64,000 bases of DNA from Heterohyrax brucei (GCA_028571685.1 CM053154.1:5245501-5309500); one strand, 5' to 3'. Positions 1 to 11,931 are shown, counted from the stretch's first letter. The notes: a model not told the origin generated them from the sequence alone. A program made the numbers and translations.

Positions 1-1680
1 AAGGAGAGCCACAGGTCTCAGCTCACCTGAGCACACCTGGCAGAGCACCTTGGGTGAAGTGTTCCAGGAAACCCTTTGGAGATGTCACCTACGTGATTAG
101 TGTTCTGTAGACACTGCCCATGGCTTCTGGACCTTTGGGTCCTCGGCACCTGGCCAGGTACGGACTTCATAAATACCTGCATTTGTGAAGCAAATGAAAT
201 ATCTGACCTCCTCTGATTTCTAAAAATAAAAAATCACTTTTTACGTATTTGCTATGCAACCAATACTATTAGGCAATTAACTTCAAATACTTTATTGCAT
301 TACCATTAAGGATTTACATAAAAATTTAGAGTTATAAAGGGATTTATAACCTTAGTTAGGTAGTATACATCATGGATAAAATTAACCCCCAGATCACAGT
401 TGACACAGCCTGATTATATACGCACCACTAACACAAAGCACCTGCTAATCGTATTTTACAATGTATGTTAAATTCTTTCCTCCCAAACATAATGGTTACA
501 TGTTATAGCTCTGAACGTCCCCCAGTCTAAGCTCAAATTCTGTGTTTAAGACCAAGCAGCATGTGTGTAATTTAAAAGTGATTTGAAACAGCAAGCAGTG
601 TCATTGGGCTGAAAATTAATGAGGTTTTGACAACTGCAAACAAACTGAATACATAAATCTATTCACTGTAATCTCTGTGTTTAACAGGCATGCCACTTTA
701 CATGGCTACACAGATGACCTCATTTGCCAAGCTAAACACTGATTTACAATGACACCGGTCCTGGAGATTGTTTGGCTGTAAAAGCCAGGCTTTGAAAAGG
801 ATGACATAAAACCGTACGTTCTTATTTTACTCCATTGTGACATCATCAGTGCAGCCCTAACTTACCAGACACTGCAGTTTCCAAAAGACTATTTCAAAGG
901 TAGACTCATACTCCCAGGTACACTTGTGCAATACTGTGTCTATAACGGGATGCTTACTCTTAGTATCATTGTGGATGCTTTTTACGCTACTCATCTAGCC
1001 CAGCTCAGCAAATTCATCACACACCAGGAAAACAAGGTTCTAGGTGGACAAAGAAAAAGCATTAAAGATACAGCGAAGTAAAACAGGTTGCTACTGAAGA
1101 AAGAACAGGATTGATATGAACCAATGATCACACATACATTTAAAAACACTGGAAGAATTGCTGTGTGTGGACTCAGTTTTCCATTATTTCCTTCCTACCT
1201 GAAAATCCCAAGCTCTAAGGAAGCAAATAACAAACCTATCAATAGCAAAAATGTCCACTGAAAGAGGGAACAGGGCCACCAAAGATGATCAGATAAGCAA
1301 AATGAGCAAGTCAGATGACACCTTTTATTTAAATGAAGGGAAATTCAACATCTGTCCAGATGCAGTGTGAAATAAATAGTTCAGACAAACAACCGAAACA
1401 CAGCAGATGTGAACATCAGAAGGTTTGTAAATCTCTTAAATCAGATTCCACAAAAGTTCTGCTTTCACTATAAATCTGAAGGCTACCACTAGTGTACTTA
1501 GGATTCTTCAGGAAAAGAGCAAGTCAAGATTCCTGTATATAGAAAATTGACATTCCATCTGACAGATTTTCAATAGTGTATCAATGCTCTTAGCACCAAA
1601 GTGATGGTGCTTTTTTGTTTTATGTCTACATATAATGTAAAGCAGGGGAAAAGCCATTTGAATGTAATAAGACTATAGTA
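1..1680. other. AT-rich unassigned stretch, no repeats recognised
   Basis: This 1.7 kb lacks any SINE, LTR or LINE piece I recognise and has no open frame of note. In a window this rich in SINEs, a clean stretch of this length may be conserved non-coding DNA, but nothing in the sequence says so directly. Confidence 0.4.
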
Positions 1681-1847
1681 AGCAAAACCAAACTCACTGC
1701 CACTGAGTCGATTCCAATTCATAGCAATCCTAGAGGACGTTGTAGAACTGCCCCCGTAGAGTCTCCAAGGAGTTCCTGGTGGATTCAAACTGCCCTCCTT
1801 CTGGTTAGCAGCCATAGCTCTTAACCACTGTGCCACCAGGGTTTCCA
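1681..1847 (-). mobile_element. AfroSINE, antisense, near full length
   Basis: It reads as the complement of the family: an aaaccaaactcactgccact tail complement, body with gattccaattcatagcaatc, then the tRNA-like head ending in ccaccagggtttcc. Moderately diverged. Confidence 0.9.
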
Positions 1848-2438
1848 AAACTATGATGGTTATCCATTAAAATGCACCAGGAAAAAAAAAAAGAATTACT
1901 ATTTTCTCTTCAAAGTCCAATCAGAATGTTTCTTAAAGATGAAAATGGCAAGACTTTGACTCCCTAACTTGGACACATCTTGAGGAAAGGTCAAGTGCTT
2001 GAAAAGAGCATCGTTCTTGGTAAAGGAGAGGCCCCACAGAAATGAGGGGCATGCTCCGTGAGACAGACTGAAGTGTACCAAATGGTCACGGAGGCTGCAC
2101 AGAACTGGGCAACGTTCTGCTCTTGTACACACAAGGTCACTGTGCGTGTGAGCTGGCTGGACAGAACCACCACTGAACTACAGCCAAATCCGGAAATGGC
2201 TCTCTTTATTCCCAACTCCCTCAACATCAGGATCCCCTGTGTTCTGATATAAACGAACAAAATAACCCACTGAATGTTGTCACCGACTGTCGTTTCTTTA
2301 GCCACATAGTTTATCTAAGATATGAGCATCTCAAAACCATGGTCTGGAATTACAGGAAACAGGCAGCACACACAAACTTTCTGTGCAGTCAAGGAAGGAG
2401 GGGAGGAGGGGAGGAGTGGAGGAGGGGAGGAGGGGAGG
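1848..2438. repeat. Unassigned stretch ending in a GGA/GGGGA purine tract
   Basis: Most of it has no recognised content. From about 2395 to 2440 there is a GGAGG/GGGGA purine-rich low-complexity tract directly before the next SINE. Confidence 0.4.
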
Positions 2439-2632
2439 GGCCCTGGTGGTACAGTAGTTAAATGCTCAGCTGCTGATGGAACGGCTGGCAGTTCAAATCT
2501 GATAGCTTCTGTGTCAGAGAAAGATATGGCCATCTGCTCCCATAGAGATTATAGCCTTGGGACCCTTATGGGGCAGTTCTACTCTGTCCTGTAGGGTCAC
2601 TATGAATCAGAATCCACTGGATGGCACTCATT
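2439..2632 (+). mobile_element. AfroSINE, long variant
   Basis: Head 'ggccctggtggtacagtagt', then the extra segment with 'ggccatctgctcccatagag', then 'gttctactctgtcctgtagg' and 'atgaatcagaatccactgga'. The insertion between head and body marks the longer subfamily. Confidence 0.9.
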
Positions 2633-2913
2633 TTCCCGCTTATGCTCCCAGGCGGCGCCGATGCAAGTTGCAGCCTGCACCCCACACAGACAACCTGGTC
2701 CAGTGGCTGGTCTGGAAGGCAGGCAGCCCTGGGCTGGACTCTCAGCTCCATAACGCCCTAGCTGTGTGTCCCAGAAAAGGCTACTATTGTTCTCTGAGCC
2801 TCTGTTCCCAGCCATCAGATGGGGCCGACACCTCACATTCGCTAAACTCAGGACGATTCAAACAGGCTCAGTGAATGCACTGTCCTCTCCTGTGCCCCGC
2901 ACAAGTCAGGAGC

Positions 2914-3042
2914 TCAGCGGCTAACCAAGAGGTTGACAGTTCTAATCCACCAAGCGCTCCTTGGATGTCTTATGGGGTAGTTCTGCTGTGTCCTAGAGGG
3001 TCTCTATGAGTTGAAACTGACTCTGTGGTAACAGGGTTTTTT
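2914..3042 (+). mobile_element. AfroSINE, 5'-truncated
   Basis: Starts within the head at 'gcggctaaccaagaggttga' and continues through 'gttctgctgtgtcctagagg' to the G/T-rich tail. Confidence 0.85.
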
Positions 3043-3684
3043 CGGGGGGAAAGTGTTATTCCTTTCCTTAGTTCCAAAGCAAAAAGATGTCAGAGCACTC
3101 TTGCAGGTAAGAATAAAATAAGAACACTACCTTTAGAAATGCTAATAGCCTCACCTTCCCTTCAAAAGACAGTCAATTACAACTCAGAAAGAAAAAGGAA
3201 AAAAGGAAGACAAAAAACTCAGTGTTTTTTTCTCAGGGCCTGAGACAGTGACAGCAGTTACCCACAAAATCGCAACAGTTTCTCTCTGTGGGCAAAAGAG
3301 GAAACTTAGATACTGGATACTCAGAAAATGCAACATAGCCTGTACTTATGAAAATAAGGCACATCTTCTGGTTTGTTTGCCCACTGTGCCCTCCCCTCAA
3401 GAGGTATTTTTGTAAGTGTGTTATATTACTATATTTTCACATTAGTATATAAAAAAAAACTGGCATATCAGTACCTATGAAAAGACCTGGGGGCTGGGGG
3501 CTTTAGGAAACAAACATAGAAGGTACGTGTCATTTGCATACAAATACAGTAGAGTCCTGGTATTAAGAAATGTTCAAGGGATGACTTGTTCTTTAAAAGG
3601 ATCTACTACTTTTCAGAAGAATTATTTACAGCCATCTAAAAACTACAAAGCTTAGCTAGCCTACAGGAAAGAGTCCCCGTACAC
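3043..3684. other. Unassigned stretch
   Basis: AT-rich sequence with short A- and T-runs. I see no gene, repeat family or regulatory element that I can support. Confidence 0.3.
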
Positions 3685-3853
3685 AGTCAGCACACTAGGC
3701 TGCTAAGGAAAGGTGGATGGTTCAAGCCCACCCAGGGGGACCCCATAAGAAAGTCTGGCAAGGTACCTCTGAAACGTCACCCCTGGAAACCCTTTAGAGC
3801 ACAGCCCTGCTCTGAGACCCATGGGGTCGCCATGGCGCAGCGTCTACTCAACA
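3685..3853 (+). mobile_element. AfroSINE-like, diverged long variant
   Basis: Diverged copy: 'ggctgctaaggaaaggtgga', 'cccacccaggggga', an extended middle, and 'catggggtcgccatggcgca'. The order of blocks matches the long subfamily. Confidence 0.65.
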
Positions 3854-4393
3854 GGACTGGTTTGAAATACGATGTATATAAAGCATGATATAACATAGTT
3901 TTCCAGGAATACCTGACTGTGGCAACATTGAGAACGTTTGTAGCCAAAAGTAACACTTGAGCTCAGAGTGAATTTCTGTCTTTGGGGGGCTGCCTGCAGC
4001 CACCTGAGCTCTCTTACTATTTTAGGCACCCATCTGCCTGTGCTCTTGGTGGTTCAGAGCATTCCATCCCCCATTGCAGGATCCCACCTACCTGCCCCCT
4101 GCACCCCCCACCCCCGCCCCTTCCTGTGGCCAAGCCTTGACCCTGGTGCTGACTGCCAGCCTTGGGCTCCTGCTCTGCCTCTGAGCCCGGCTCTCCACCT
4201 GTGCCGCTGATTCTGAGAGCCATCCAATAGCCTTCCAGCAACTTCCTTTCCTTCTTTTCCTAAGTTAACCAGAGTCAGACTCTGTGGCTCATAGCCAAGA
4301 ATCCCTGGGAAAATACGGAGACGGGGACACCTCACCAACATCTGCTCTTTTATTGGGCCGGACACTGTTCCCTGCGCGAAGGGGGCTGACCAG
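3854..4393. other. Unassigned stretch
   Basis: Contains a C-rich segment at about 4060-4200. No gene or repeat is supported. Confidence 0.3.
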
Positions 4394-4770
4394 TGTTGCT
4401 CAACCTCTAACCTGAAGTTGGTGGCTTAAACTCACCTGGCAGCACTGCAGAAGAAGGGCCTGGCAAGCGGCTTCCATAAGGACTCACCCCAAACCCATTG
4501 CAGCCAGCAGACCCCACAGGATGAAGCAGAACTGCCCCCAAAGCATTCCCAAGGCTGTGACCTTGATGGAAGCAGACCGCATGTCTTTCTCCCGAAGAGT
4601 GGCTGAAGGTCCTGCTGACCTTCTACTGTGTCACACTAGGGTGCTCTAACCACTGTACAACAGAGCTCCCTCCTGTGAAGCTTATAGCCAAGAAAACCGT
4701 ATGCAGCAGGTCTACTCCATAATACACGGGGTCACTGTGAGACAGAATCAACTTGGCAGCTGGGGGTTGG
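4394..4770 (+). mobile_element. AfroSINE, long variant, split by another SINE
   Basis: The 5' part (4394-4487) runs to 'gcttccataaggactcac'. The 3' part resumes at about 4671 with 'tcctgtgaagcttatagcc' and ends 'ggtcactgtgagacagaatc'. The middle is replaced by an antisense SINE. Confidence 0.75.
4488..4669 (-). mobile_element. AfroSINE, antisense, nested in a + strand SINE
   Basis: Begins 'ccaaacccattgcagccagc' and ends 'ctaaccactgtacaacagag', a complete antisense copy. The flanks 'ttccataaggact' and 'tcctgtgaagctt' look like a decayed target-site duplication. Confidence 0.8.
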
Positions 4771-6048
4771 GTTTTGCTTTGGAGTGATCAACGGGATATA
4801 GCCCCAGTGAGCCAATGACCCCAAGCCGGGTCCTCAGCAGCGTGATGGCTTCCATCGGGCTTTCTCTGGGGCCACTGTCTCAGGACGAAGCCAGCTGTCT
4901 GGCCATGAGGTCATTCAAAGAGCAATACTGACGATTCTGTGTGGCCAGGCCCTGAGGTCTCCCGCCTGCAGCCAGCCTCGGAGCGCACCGCACGGCCCAG
5001 CCACGCCTGCTTGCTTCCGACAGGTGAGCACGACGCCGGCTCCCCGTGACGGTTAGGCCACAGACGGTCCCATGGAGTTTCCAGGCTGTCCTCTTTAGGG
5101 AAGCAGGCTGCCACACTGGAGTGCCCAGTGGTTCAAACTGTCTACCTTTGGGTCAGCAGCTGAGCACCTAGCCTCCGTGCTGGAGGGACACAACCAGCAA
5201 CCCTGTTCCAGAGCACAGACACACAAGGGGATGTGCCAAAGATTACACTTCTGCTGCCAGCCGCTGACCAGCCGGCCCCAGCCAAGGGCGCCCATGCATG
5301 ACAGGATTGGACCGCCGTGATCCATTAAGGCGCTCAGTGGCTAACCTTTTGGGTAGCAGATTGCAAGGCCTTCCTTTCTAATGTGTCTACTGACACCTGT
5401 TTGAGCATCACTCACAGTCCTCTACTGACAAAGGCTCAGTGGCTGTGCTTGGACACATCAGCTGAGAATGGAGCCGGGGTCTTGGCGTGGGAGCTGGGAG
5501 GTCGGCCGCTGGAGGACCACCTGTGCGTCATTCACGTGAAGGGCCAACTCCCGGCCCGCGCCTCTCAGGCCCCCTCCAAACACCTCTACTTAAACTAGAG
5601 ACGGAAGCAGTCCTGGGTTGCTTGTCTTGCGACTCAGGGCCGTGATTACCAGCTAGTGAGCTCAGGTGGAGCTGCACCAGTGTCCAGATCACACTCAACT
5701 CAGAGCCATCAGGAAAGATGCAGGTGCCGGGTGACATGGGCCACGCTGATCGCGCCACGGTCTGGTCGTCTGGTGGGACCTCAGTTAACACTTACGTGGG
5801 TTGAATCCTGCATTTTCCGACTCGACGGCACTTAGCTGGCTGGCTTCGGGTCTTTGGTATGTCGTGAGGGGAGGCTGGGCAAACAGGAGCTTTGGGGTGA
5901 CATTGAAGTCCTACCGACAGCTGCCTACCTGCTCGTCACGCCTCTTAAACACCCACTTTCTCCTGTCCCCTAACAAAAGGAGCGGCCTTGTCACCTGTAG
6001 TTTATCCTGATTTAAACTGCAAGCTGCTGCTCTGGAGACCTCCATTCT
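4771..6048. other. Unassigned stretch with SINE scraps
   Basis: Short pieces near 5116-5170 and 5325-5365 resemble the AfroSINE head ('ggctaaccttttgggtagca') but are too short for a firm call. No gene is seen. Confidence 0.3.
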
Positions 6049-6641
6049 ACTGCCAGTTTGTGACACTTTGGGGGCTTGCATGTTGTGGTGATGCTGGGAG
6101 CTGTGTCCCCAGTGTGGAGGTACCAGCAGGGTCACCCGTGGTGGACAGAGCTCAGCTGAGCCTCCAGACTAAGGCAGACTAGGAAGAAGCACCCGGCCGT
6201 CCACTTCTGAGAAGAGAATGAGGCGGTGAAAACCTTGTGGACAGCGGCGGAACATTGTCAGATACAGGGCCAGAAAGTCACCCCCCAGGTTGGAAGGCCC
6301 TCAGAACACAGCTGAGGAGGAGGGGCTGCCTTCTCCAACGAGGGGTGGCCTTAGTGACGTGGGTGGAGTCACGCTTTCAAGACCTGCATTTGTTGATGTG
6401 GCCCGATTCAAAGTGAGAAGAAACGCGGCGCACATCCATGAAGAAGCAGAACGTGGAATGTAGGCAGTCAACAAGGAGGAGGAAGACCCTTAACGAGATG
6501 GAGCGACCCAGTGGCTCCAACGACGGGCCGTGAGCCTAAAAACGACAGCGGGCGCGGCGCAGGGCCGGCGGTGGTGCTGGACTTAGGGTCGCCGCGAGTC
6601 GGACGCGACGTGAGGGCACCGAGCAGCAGCAGCAGCCCTGG
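6049..6641 (+). mobile_element. RTE/BovB-like LINE, internally deleted: 5' UTR joined to 3' end
   Basis: Positions 6049-6478 match the 5' untranslated part of the afrotherian RTE element ('ctccagactaaggcagacta', 'tttgttgatgtggcccgatt'). From about 6479 the sequence jumps to the 3' end ('ggaagacccttaacgagatg', 'gtcgccgcgagtcggacgcg'). The endonuclease and reverse-transcriptase region is missing. It could be a deletion relic or a member of a non-autonomous RTE-derived family. Confidence 0.75.
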
Positions 6642-6924
6642 GAAAGGAGCCCACGGGCTTGCTCTCCTGTGTTGCGTTAGTGTGTTTCCGCAGCCAGTTT
6701 CCAGAAACATCTCTTGCCTCACACTGTGGTTAATTCTGTTTCTCATGCATCTTGACGGGGCAGTTAAACCTCGGCCCGATGTACCTTGTAGTCGTCGTGG
6801 GTGCTTTCTACTTTCTCCTTCTGCTGGGAAACGGTTCCCCGTCAGCCGGAAGAGTCACCACGGCCGCACAGCTGGCGGAAGCGGCTACATCTGCTCCGAT
6901 GACGCAAGAGACTCAGTTCTGGCA

Positions 6925-7332
6925 GATGAGAACTCAGGCGGAGGGGGCCGGATGAGAACTCAGGCGGAGGGGGCCGGACGAGAACTCAGGCGGGGGGGGG
7001 GGCCGGACGAGAACTCAGGCGGAGGGGCCGGACGAGAACTCAGGCGGGGGGGGGCCGGACGAGAACTCAGGCGGGGGGGGGGGGCCGGACGAGAACTCAG
7101 GCGGAGGGGGCCGGACGAGAACTCAGGCGGGGGGGGGGGCCGGACGAGAACTCAGGCGGGGGGGGGGGGGCCGGACGAGAACTCAGGCGGAGGGGCCGGA
7201 CGAGAACTCAGGCGGAGGGGGCCGGACGAGAACTCAGGCGGAGGGGGCCGGACGAGAACTCAGGCGGAGGGGCCAGGGGCACAGGGCAGGGCAGCCCTTC
7301 AGGCCAGGGGCACAGGGCAGGGCAGCCCTTCA
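6925..7332. repeat. G-rich minisatellite, 13 units, followed by a 31-bp duplication
   Basis: Thirteen units share gagaactcaggcgg followed by a G-run of variable length (with or without one A) and ccggac; units are about 25-30 bp and G-runs reach 13 or more. Directly after it, 7271-7301 and 7302-7332 are two copies of a 31-bp unit starting ggccaggggc. The G-tracts could form quadruplexes. Confidence 0.95.
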
Positions 7333-8030
7333 GACTGTGGACATGAAATGCCAGACACACCCCGAGATCCCAACAGAGAGCCCTAGAAGTTACCAGTGTA
7401 TGGTTGCGATACTAAAGAAAGGTTGTGTATCTAACAATGGAGTGTTTTGATAGTCTTTTTCTAAAAGCAAAATGTTCTCTGTGGAACCCTTAAAACTAAT
7501 TCAAAATGGCTTTGAAATCAGGAGCAAAGGGGTCAGGCGTTCCATCAGCTGGCTCCTCCAGACCTGAGCTCACAGCCACCCAGAGCTAAGGGTCCTGGGC
7601 TGAGAGGGGTCTCCCCAACAAGCCCTGGAACCCCCTGCCCACTGAGACAGCACCTTGTCCTCCTGGAGTGGCCCCTTTGGGCCTCATGCGACATGGCCAT
7701 GGGATAATCACTTGGGCAACAACAAGAGGGACAATACTGGGCATTTCTTGGACCTGATTAGCTGTTACTCATTTCAAAGGAATGGAATGTCCATGGCACT
7801 GAAAGAGCAAAGGACCAACTCAAGTCCAGGCCTGGGCAGGGCTGGGAGCTGGCACAGAGGCCAGGGCACAAGGCAGCCACAGCTTCTGACAAAGTGTCTG
7901 CCACCACTACTAGAGCTGGTTGGGGTGGCGGTGCTCACTCCCCAAACCCAGAGTCCAGAAGGAGGGCCTGCCAGGGGCATGTGGACGAGCTGGGTTTGGG
8001 AAAAAGAAGCCCTAGAGGGGAAGGTGACAG
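7333..8030. other. Unassigned stretch
   Basis: No recognised repeat or gene. Confidence 0.3.
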
Positions 8031-8195
8031 CCAGAAAGACAACAGAGACCTAAAAGTGAGATTAAGAACCAGAAAGACAACAGAGGCCTGGAGGTGAGGC
8101 CAAGAACCAGAAACACAGCACAGGCCTGGAGGTGAGGCCGAGAACCAGAAACACAGCACAGGCCTGGAGGAGAGGCCGAGAATCAGAACATAGCA
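8031..8195. repeat. 38-bp minisatellite, four units plus a partial
   Basis: Units begin at 8031, 8069, 8107, 8145 and 8183, an exact 38-bp period (ccagaaacacagcacaggcc type). The middle copies are nearly identical and the outer ones diverge. Confidence 0.9.
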
Positions 8196-8284
8196 GAGGC
8201 AGCAGGAAAGGATGTGGGAGCAGGGAAGGGAGCTCAGGGAGGGAAGTCAGAGAAGAAACAGTCCCTAAGTCTGCCCTCTGGGAG

Positions 8285-8735
8285 CCAGTATGGGAGTCTG
8301 TTTGTGTTTATGAGTGTGGGCAAGTCTGTGTGTGTTTATAGTGTGTTTACAGGTGACTGTTTTCATGAGTGAGTGAAGGTGTGTGTTTATGAGTGAGTGT
8401 ATGCTTATGAATGTGTGTTTAACTGAGTGTGTATTTATGAGTGAGTATGGGCATTTATGAGTGAGTGTGTGTTTATGAGTGAGTGTGTCTATAAGTGTAT
8501 GTCTGTGTGTTTACAAGTGTGCGTTAATGAGCGAGTATGTGTTTGGGGTTGAATGAGCATGTCTATGAGTGAGTGTGTGTTTGAGTGGTCTATGAGTGAG
8601 CGTGGGTGTATGAGTGTGTGTTTATGATTGTGCATGAGTGTGTGTTTATGATTGTGCATGAGTGTGTGTTTATGATTGTGTATGAGTGTGTGTTTCTGAG
8701 GGACTGAGTGTGTTTCTGAGTGTCTGTAGGAAAGT
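8285..8735. repeat. TG-rich tandem array (gtgagtgtgtgttta type)
   Basis: About 450 bases of interspersed gagtgagtgtgtgtttat units, with a perfect-looking sub-block of tgtgtgtttatgattgtgca units around 8610-8690. Confidence 0.9.
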
Positions 8736-9906
8736 GCCTAGCAGAGGACAGTGGAAGGCAGGCCGACCTGTGGTGACAGGCAGCCCTTCGGGGGGCAGTA
8801 GGACGCCAGGGGCAGCTGGTCCTCAACTTCGGCGAGGTTGACTTTGACAAGTTTCAATTGCTTTTTGTCTCTTGCATTCCAAGGACTCCTGAGGAATGCC
8901 CAGCCAGCTTCTCTGGCAGCTGCAAATGACACCACACCTTCAGTCGCCCGGCGGCCCCGGCACTAGAGCACAGGCATGTGGCAGACACATGGCACACACA
9001 CCAGCTCTCGGGGACCTGCGCCCGGCTGAGGGCAGGCGGCAGACAGAACCACAGGCGGAGTGAGAGAGCCGAGCTGGTGAGGGACTCGCCCAGAGGCAGG
9101 TGCCTCGTGCCCAGGACAGCTGCCCACTGCCATTGGATTATGGCAGCTCACCCCGCGGAGGCTCCGGGCCCTAGCCCGGGTAGTACCACTTGGTGATGAG
9201 GTGGTCTAAGCACCCTCCTACCAGCCATTAAAGCTGTTACATGAAAGAGTCAAGCACTTCCCCCCAGCACGTCTGATTCTAACCGTCAGCTCAGAGTATC
9301 CGCCTGGGTACACGTGGGCATGCACACACCTGACTGCCTTGACCTCCAGCCGACAGACGCAGCAGGTCAAACCGCTGCTCCAGTTTCCAGGAGGCCAGGC
9401 CGCTGCCTTTACAGTGTTCCCACAACCCTACAGCCCCAGAAGAGAAAAATCCATCATAAAGTAAGAGGCATCGTGCCATCAATTTCCACCCTGCACCGCT
9501 GAGGACAATAAACCATCCATTAAACAACAGCGCACTGCCTGGGAAACACATGCCCTCACCAAGCACACACGCATACACATGCACATACACATACATACCG
9601 CTGCCTTTCAGAGAGCTCCTGGAAGTCATTCTCAGGACGGAACCATGCCCGAGGCAGACGGACACACAGCCACGCAGCAGCAGCACCCTAACCTTCCCAT
9701 CCTGCTCAAGGCTAGGACTCGCTCCTTCTAAACAGATGAATAGCCGGCTCCATCCAAAGCAGATGTGGGGTCTCTGTTTCCAGGGCATCAGCAACTGACA
9801 CTGCATGTGAGCCCCCAAAGGAAGAAGGAGTGGTTTCTGTCCATGAGGAGCAGGGCCAAAGGAGAGAGAGAAGGACTCGTTCCAGGCCACAGTGGTTTCT
9901 CAGTTC
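8736..9906. other. Unassigned stretch
   Basis: No gene or clear repeat. A short CA-rich patch lies at about 9560-9600. Confidence 0.3.
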
Positions 9907-10024
9907 TGATTGCAACAGAAGCAGATTGCCAGGACTCGCTTCCGTGACACCACTGGGTGAGCTCAAACTGCCAGTCTTTCGGTTAGCAGATGACTACAAA
10001 GCACTTTGGCCACCCAGGAAACCT
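9907..10024 (-). mobile_element. AfroSINE-related, antisense, variant
   Basis: 'gcagattgccaggactcgct' followed by 'gggtgagctcaaactgccag' and 'cggttagcagatgac' is the antisense head of the variant with the longer middle. It abuts the RTE 3' end. Confidence 0.7.
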
Positions 10025-10025
10025 T

Positions 10026-11690
10026 GACTCTGTTGCTGGGTGCCACTGAGTCAATTCCAACTCAGAGAGAGCCCGTGTACAGCAGAACGCAACCCTGCCT
10101 GGTCCTGGGCCACCCTCACAACCGTCGTCATGCTGGGGACCGCTGCTGCAGCCACGGTGTCACTCCATCTCCTTGAGGGTCATCCCCTTTCTCACTGACC
10201 CTCGACTTCACTAAGCACGACGTCCTTCTCCAGGGACTGGTCCCTCCTTTTAGGCCTGTCCAGATGACGAGAGGGGAAGCCTCCCCATCCTTGCTTCTGA
10301 GGAGCATTCCAGTTGGACCTCTTTGAAGATGGGTTTTCTCCTTCTTTTGGCAGCCCACTGAGTCTCCAATTCTTCACCAAGGCCGCAATTCAAAGCTGTC
10401 TTTCGCAGCAGGTTCGCCCAGTGCAGTGCATCATTTCCCCTCGTGACTGCTGTGTCTGTGGGTTTTGACTGTGGACCCAAGTAAATGAAATCCTTGACCA
10501 CTTCAGCCAGCATACAGGTTGAATTAGCATGTGAAAGGACAGAGCCCTGATGCACATCTTTCTTGACTTGAAGCCGCTGAGGTGTCCCTTTGTTCTGGTA
10601 GCATAACTGCCTCTGATCCACGTACAGGTTCCTCATGAGCACAGTGAAGTGTTCTGGAATTCCCTTTCTCTGCAGAGTTGTCCATAATTTGTTGTGACCT
10701 ACACGGCTGAAGGCCCTTGCATAGTCAAGGAAACACACGTAAACATCTTTCAGGTATTCTTCACTTCCATCCAGGATCCATCTGACATCAGCAATGACAT
10801 CCCTGACTCTGAATCCTCTGCTGAAACGGGACTGAATTTCTGGCAGCTCCCCGCTGAGGTACCGCTGCAGCCACTTTTGAATTGCCTTCAGCAGATCTCA
10901 CTGGTGTGTGATACTAGTGACACTGTTGGACAGTTTCAGACTTCGGTTGGGTCACCTTTCTTGGGAATAGGCATAAAGATGACTCTCTTTTTGTCGGTTA
11001 GCCAAGTAGCTGTCTTCCAAATGCCTAGGCGTAGATGAGTAGGCACTTCCAAGGGCTGCATCTGTGGACTGAAACATCTCAGTCGGTATTCCATCTATTC
11101 GTGGAGCCTTGACAGAGTGCCTTCAGGGCAGCTGGGGCCTCGCCCTGCGGTCCCAATGGCTCCTGGTCACATGCTGCCTCCTGAAGGGCTTGACGACCAG
11201 CCAGTCCTGTCTGGCACAGTGACTGTATTTGGATGCTTCCTGTGTCATTTGATGTTTCCCCGTAGAATCCTTCAGTGTTGCAACTGGAGACCTGAACTTT
11301 TCTTTAGCTTTTCCTGCTTGAATAACACTGAGCATGTTCTTCTCTTTGGGGTTCTGAACTCCAGGTCTCTGCACATGCCATTATAATACTTTATTCTGTC
11401 TTCTCGGGCTGCACTCTGAAATCTTCTGTTCACCTCTTTTACTTCACCATTCCTTCCTTTTGCTTTAGCCACCTGACGTTCGGGAGCAATTTTCAGAGTC
11501 TCTTTTGGCATCCTTTCTGGCCTTTCTTTTCCTTCCTGCCTTTTTAATGACCTCTTGCTCTCTTTACATACGATGTCCTGGATGTCATCCCACAAATCAT
11601 CCGGTCTTCGATCCTAAGCATTCAGCTTGTTGAATCTGTTCTTGAGATGGTCTCTGAAGTCTGGTGGGATACACTCAAGGGGCTACTTTG
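10026..11690 (-). mobile_element. RTE/BovB-like LINE, antisense, with reverse-transcriptase remnant
   Basis: Read on the minus strand it carries, from about 11690 down to 10026, the linker after the endonuclease, the reverse transcriptase and the RTE 3' end. A minus-strand frame at 10575-10738 reads CFLDYARAFSRVGHNKLW then GIPEHFTVLMRNLYVDQ, the conserved RTE polymerase region (family form: CFIDYAKAFD). A deletion removes the palm region after this, and the usual stretch before the 3' end is shortened. Frames are broken, so it is dead. Confidence 0.85.
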
Positions 11691-11931
11691 GCACTCTTGA
11701 AATTGTTAGACTCAAGCCTATGGGAAAAGCTGTTGAGAAGACAACAGACACAGGTGGGAGGGTTTTCTTCTTCGATTTGTGGATCATGTAGTGACAGCAC
11801 ACCTTTCAGGGTCTGACTTCACTCTCAGGACGCATAAATGAGTCTCCGTGTCCGGCCTGTGCCCTACTTGCACAGACGGGTACCTGGGTGAGGGTTGGTT
11901 TGTAACATTAAGGTAGATAATGAATTTTTGA
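11691..11931. other. Unassigned stretch
   Basis: No recognised content. Confidence 0.3.

Noticed and set aside
6511..7386. 291-codon open frame through the minisatellite
   Set aside because: It runs from an RTE 3' end into the G-rich tandem repeat; the 'protein' is a repeated ENSGGG/GRELRR pattern caused by the array.
8590..8850. CRISPR-like array or repeated peptide
   Set aside because: The regular spacing is a simple TG-rich tandem array in a mammalian genome; there are no unique spacers.
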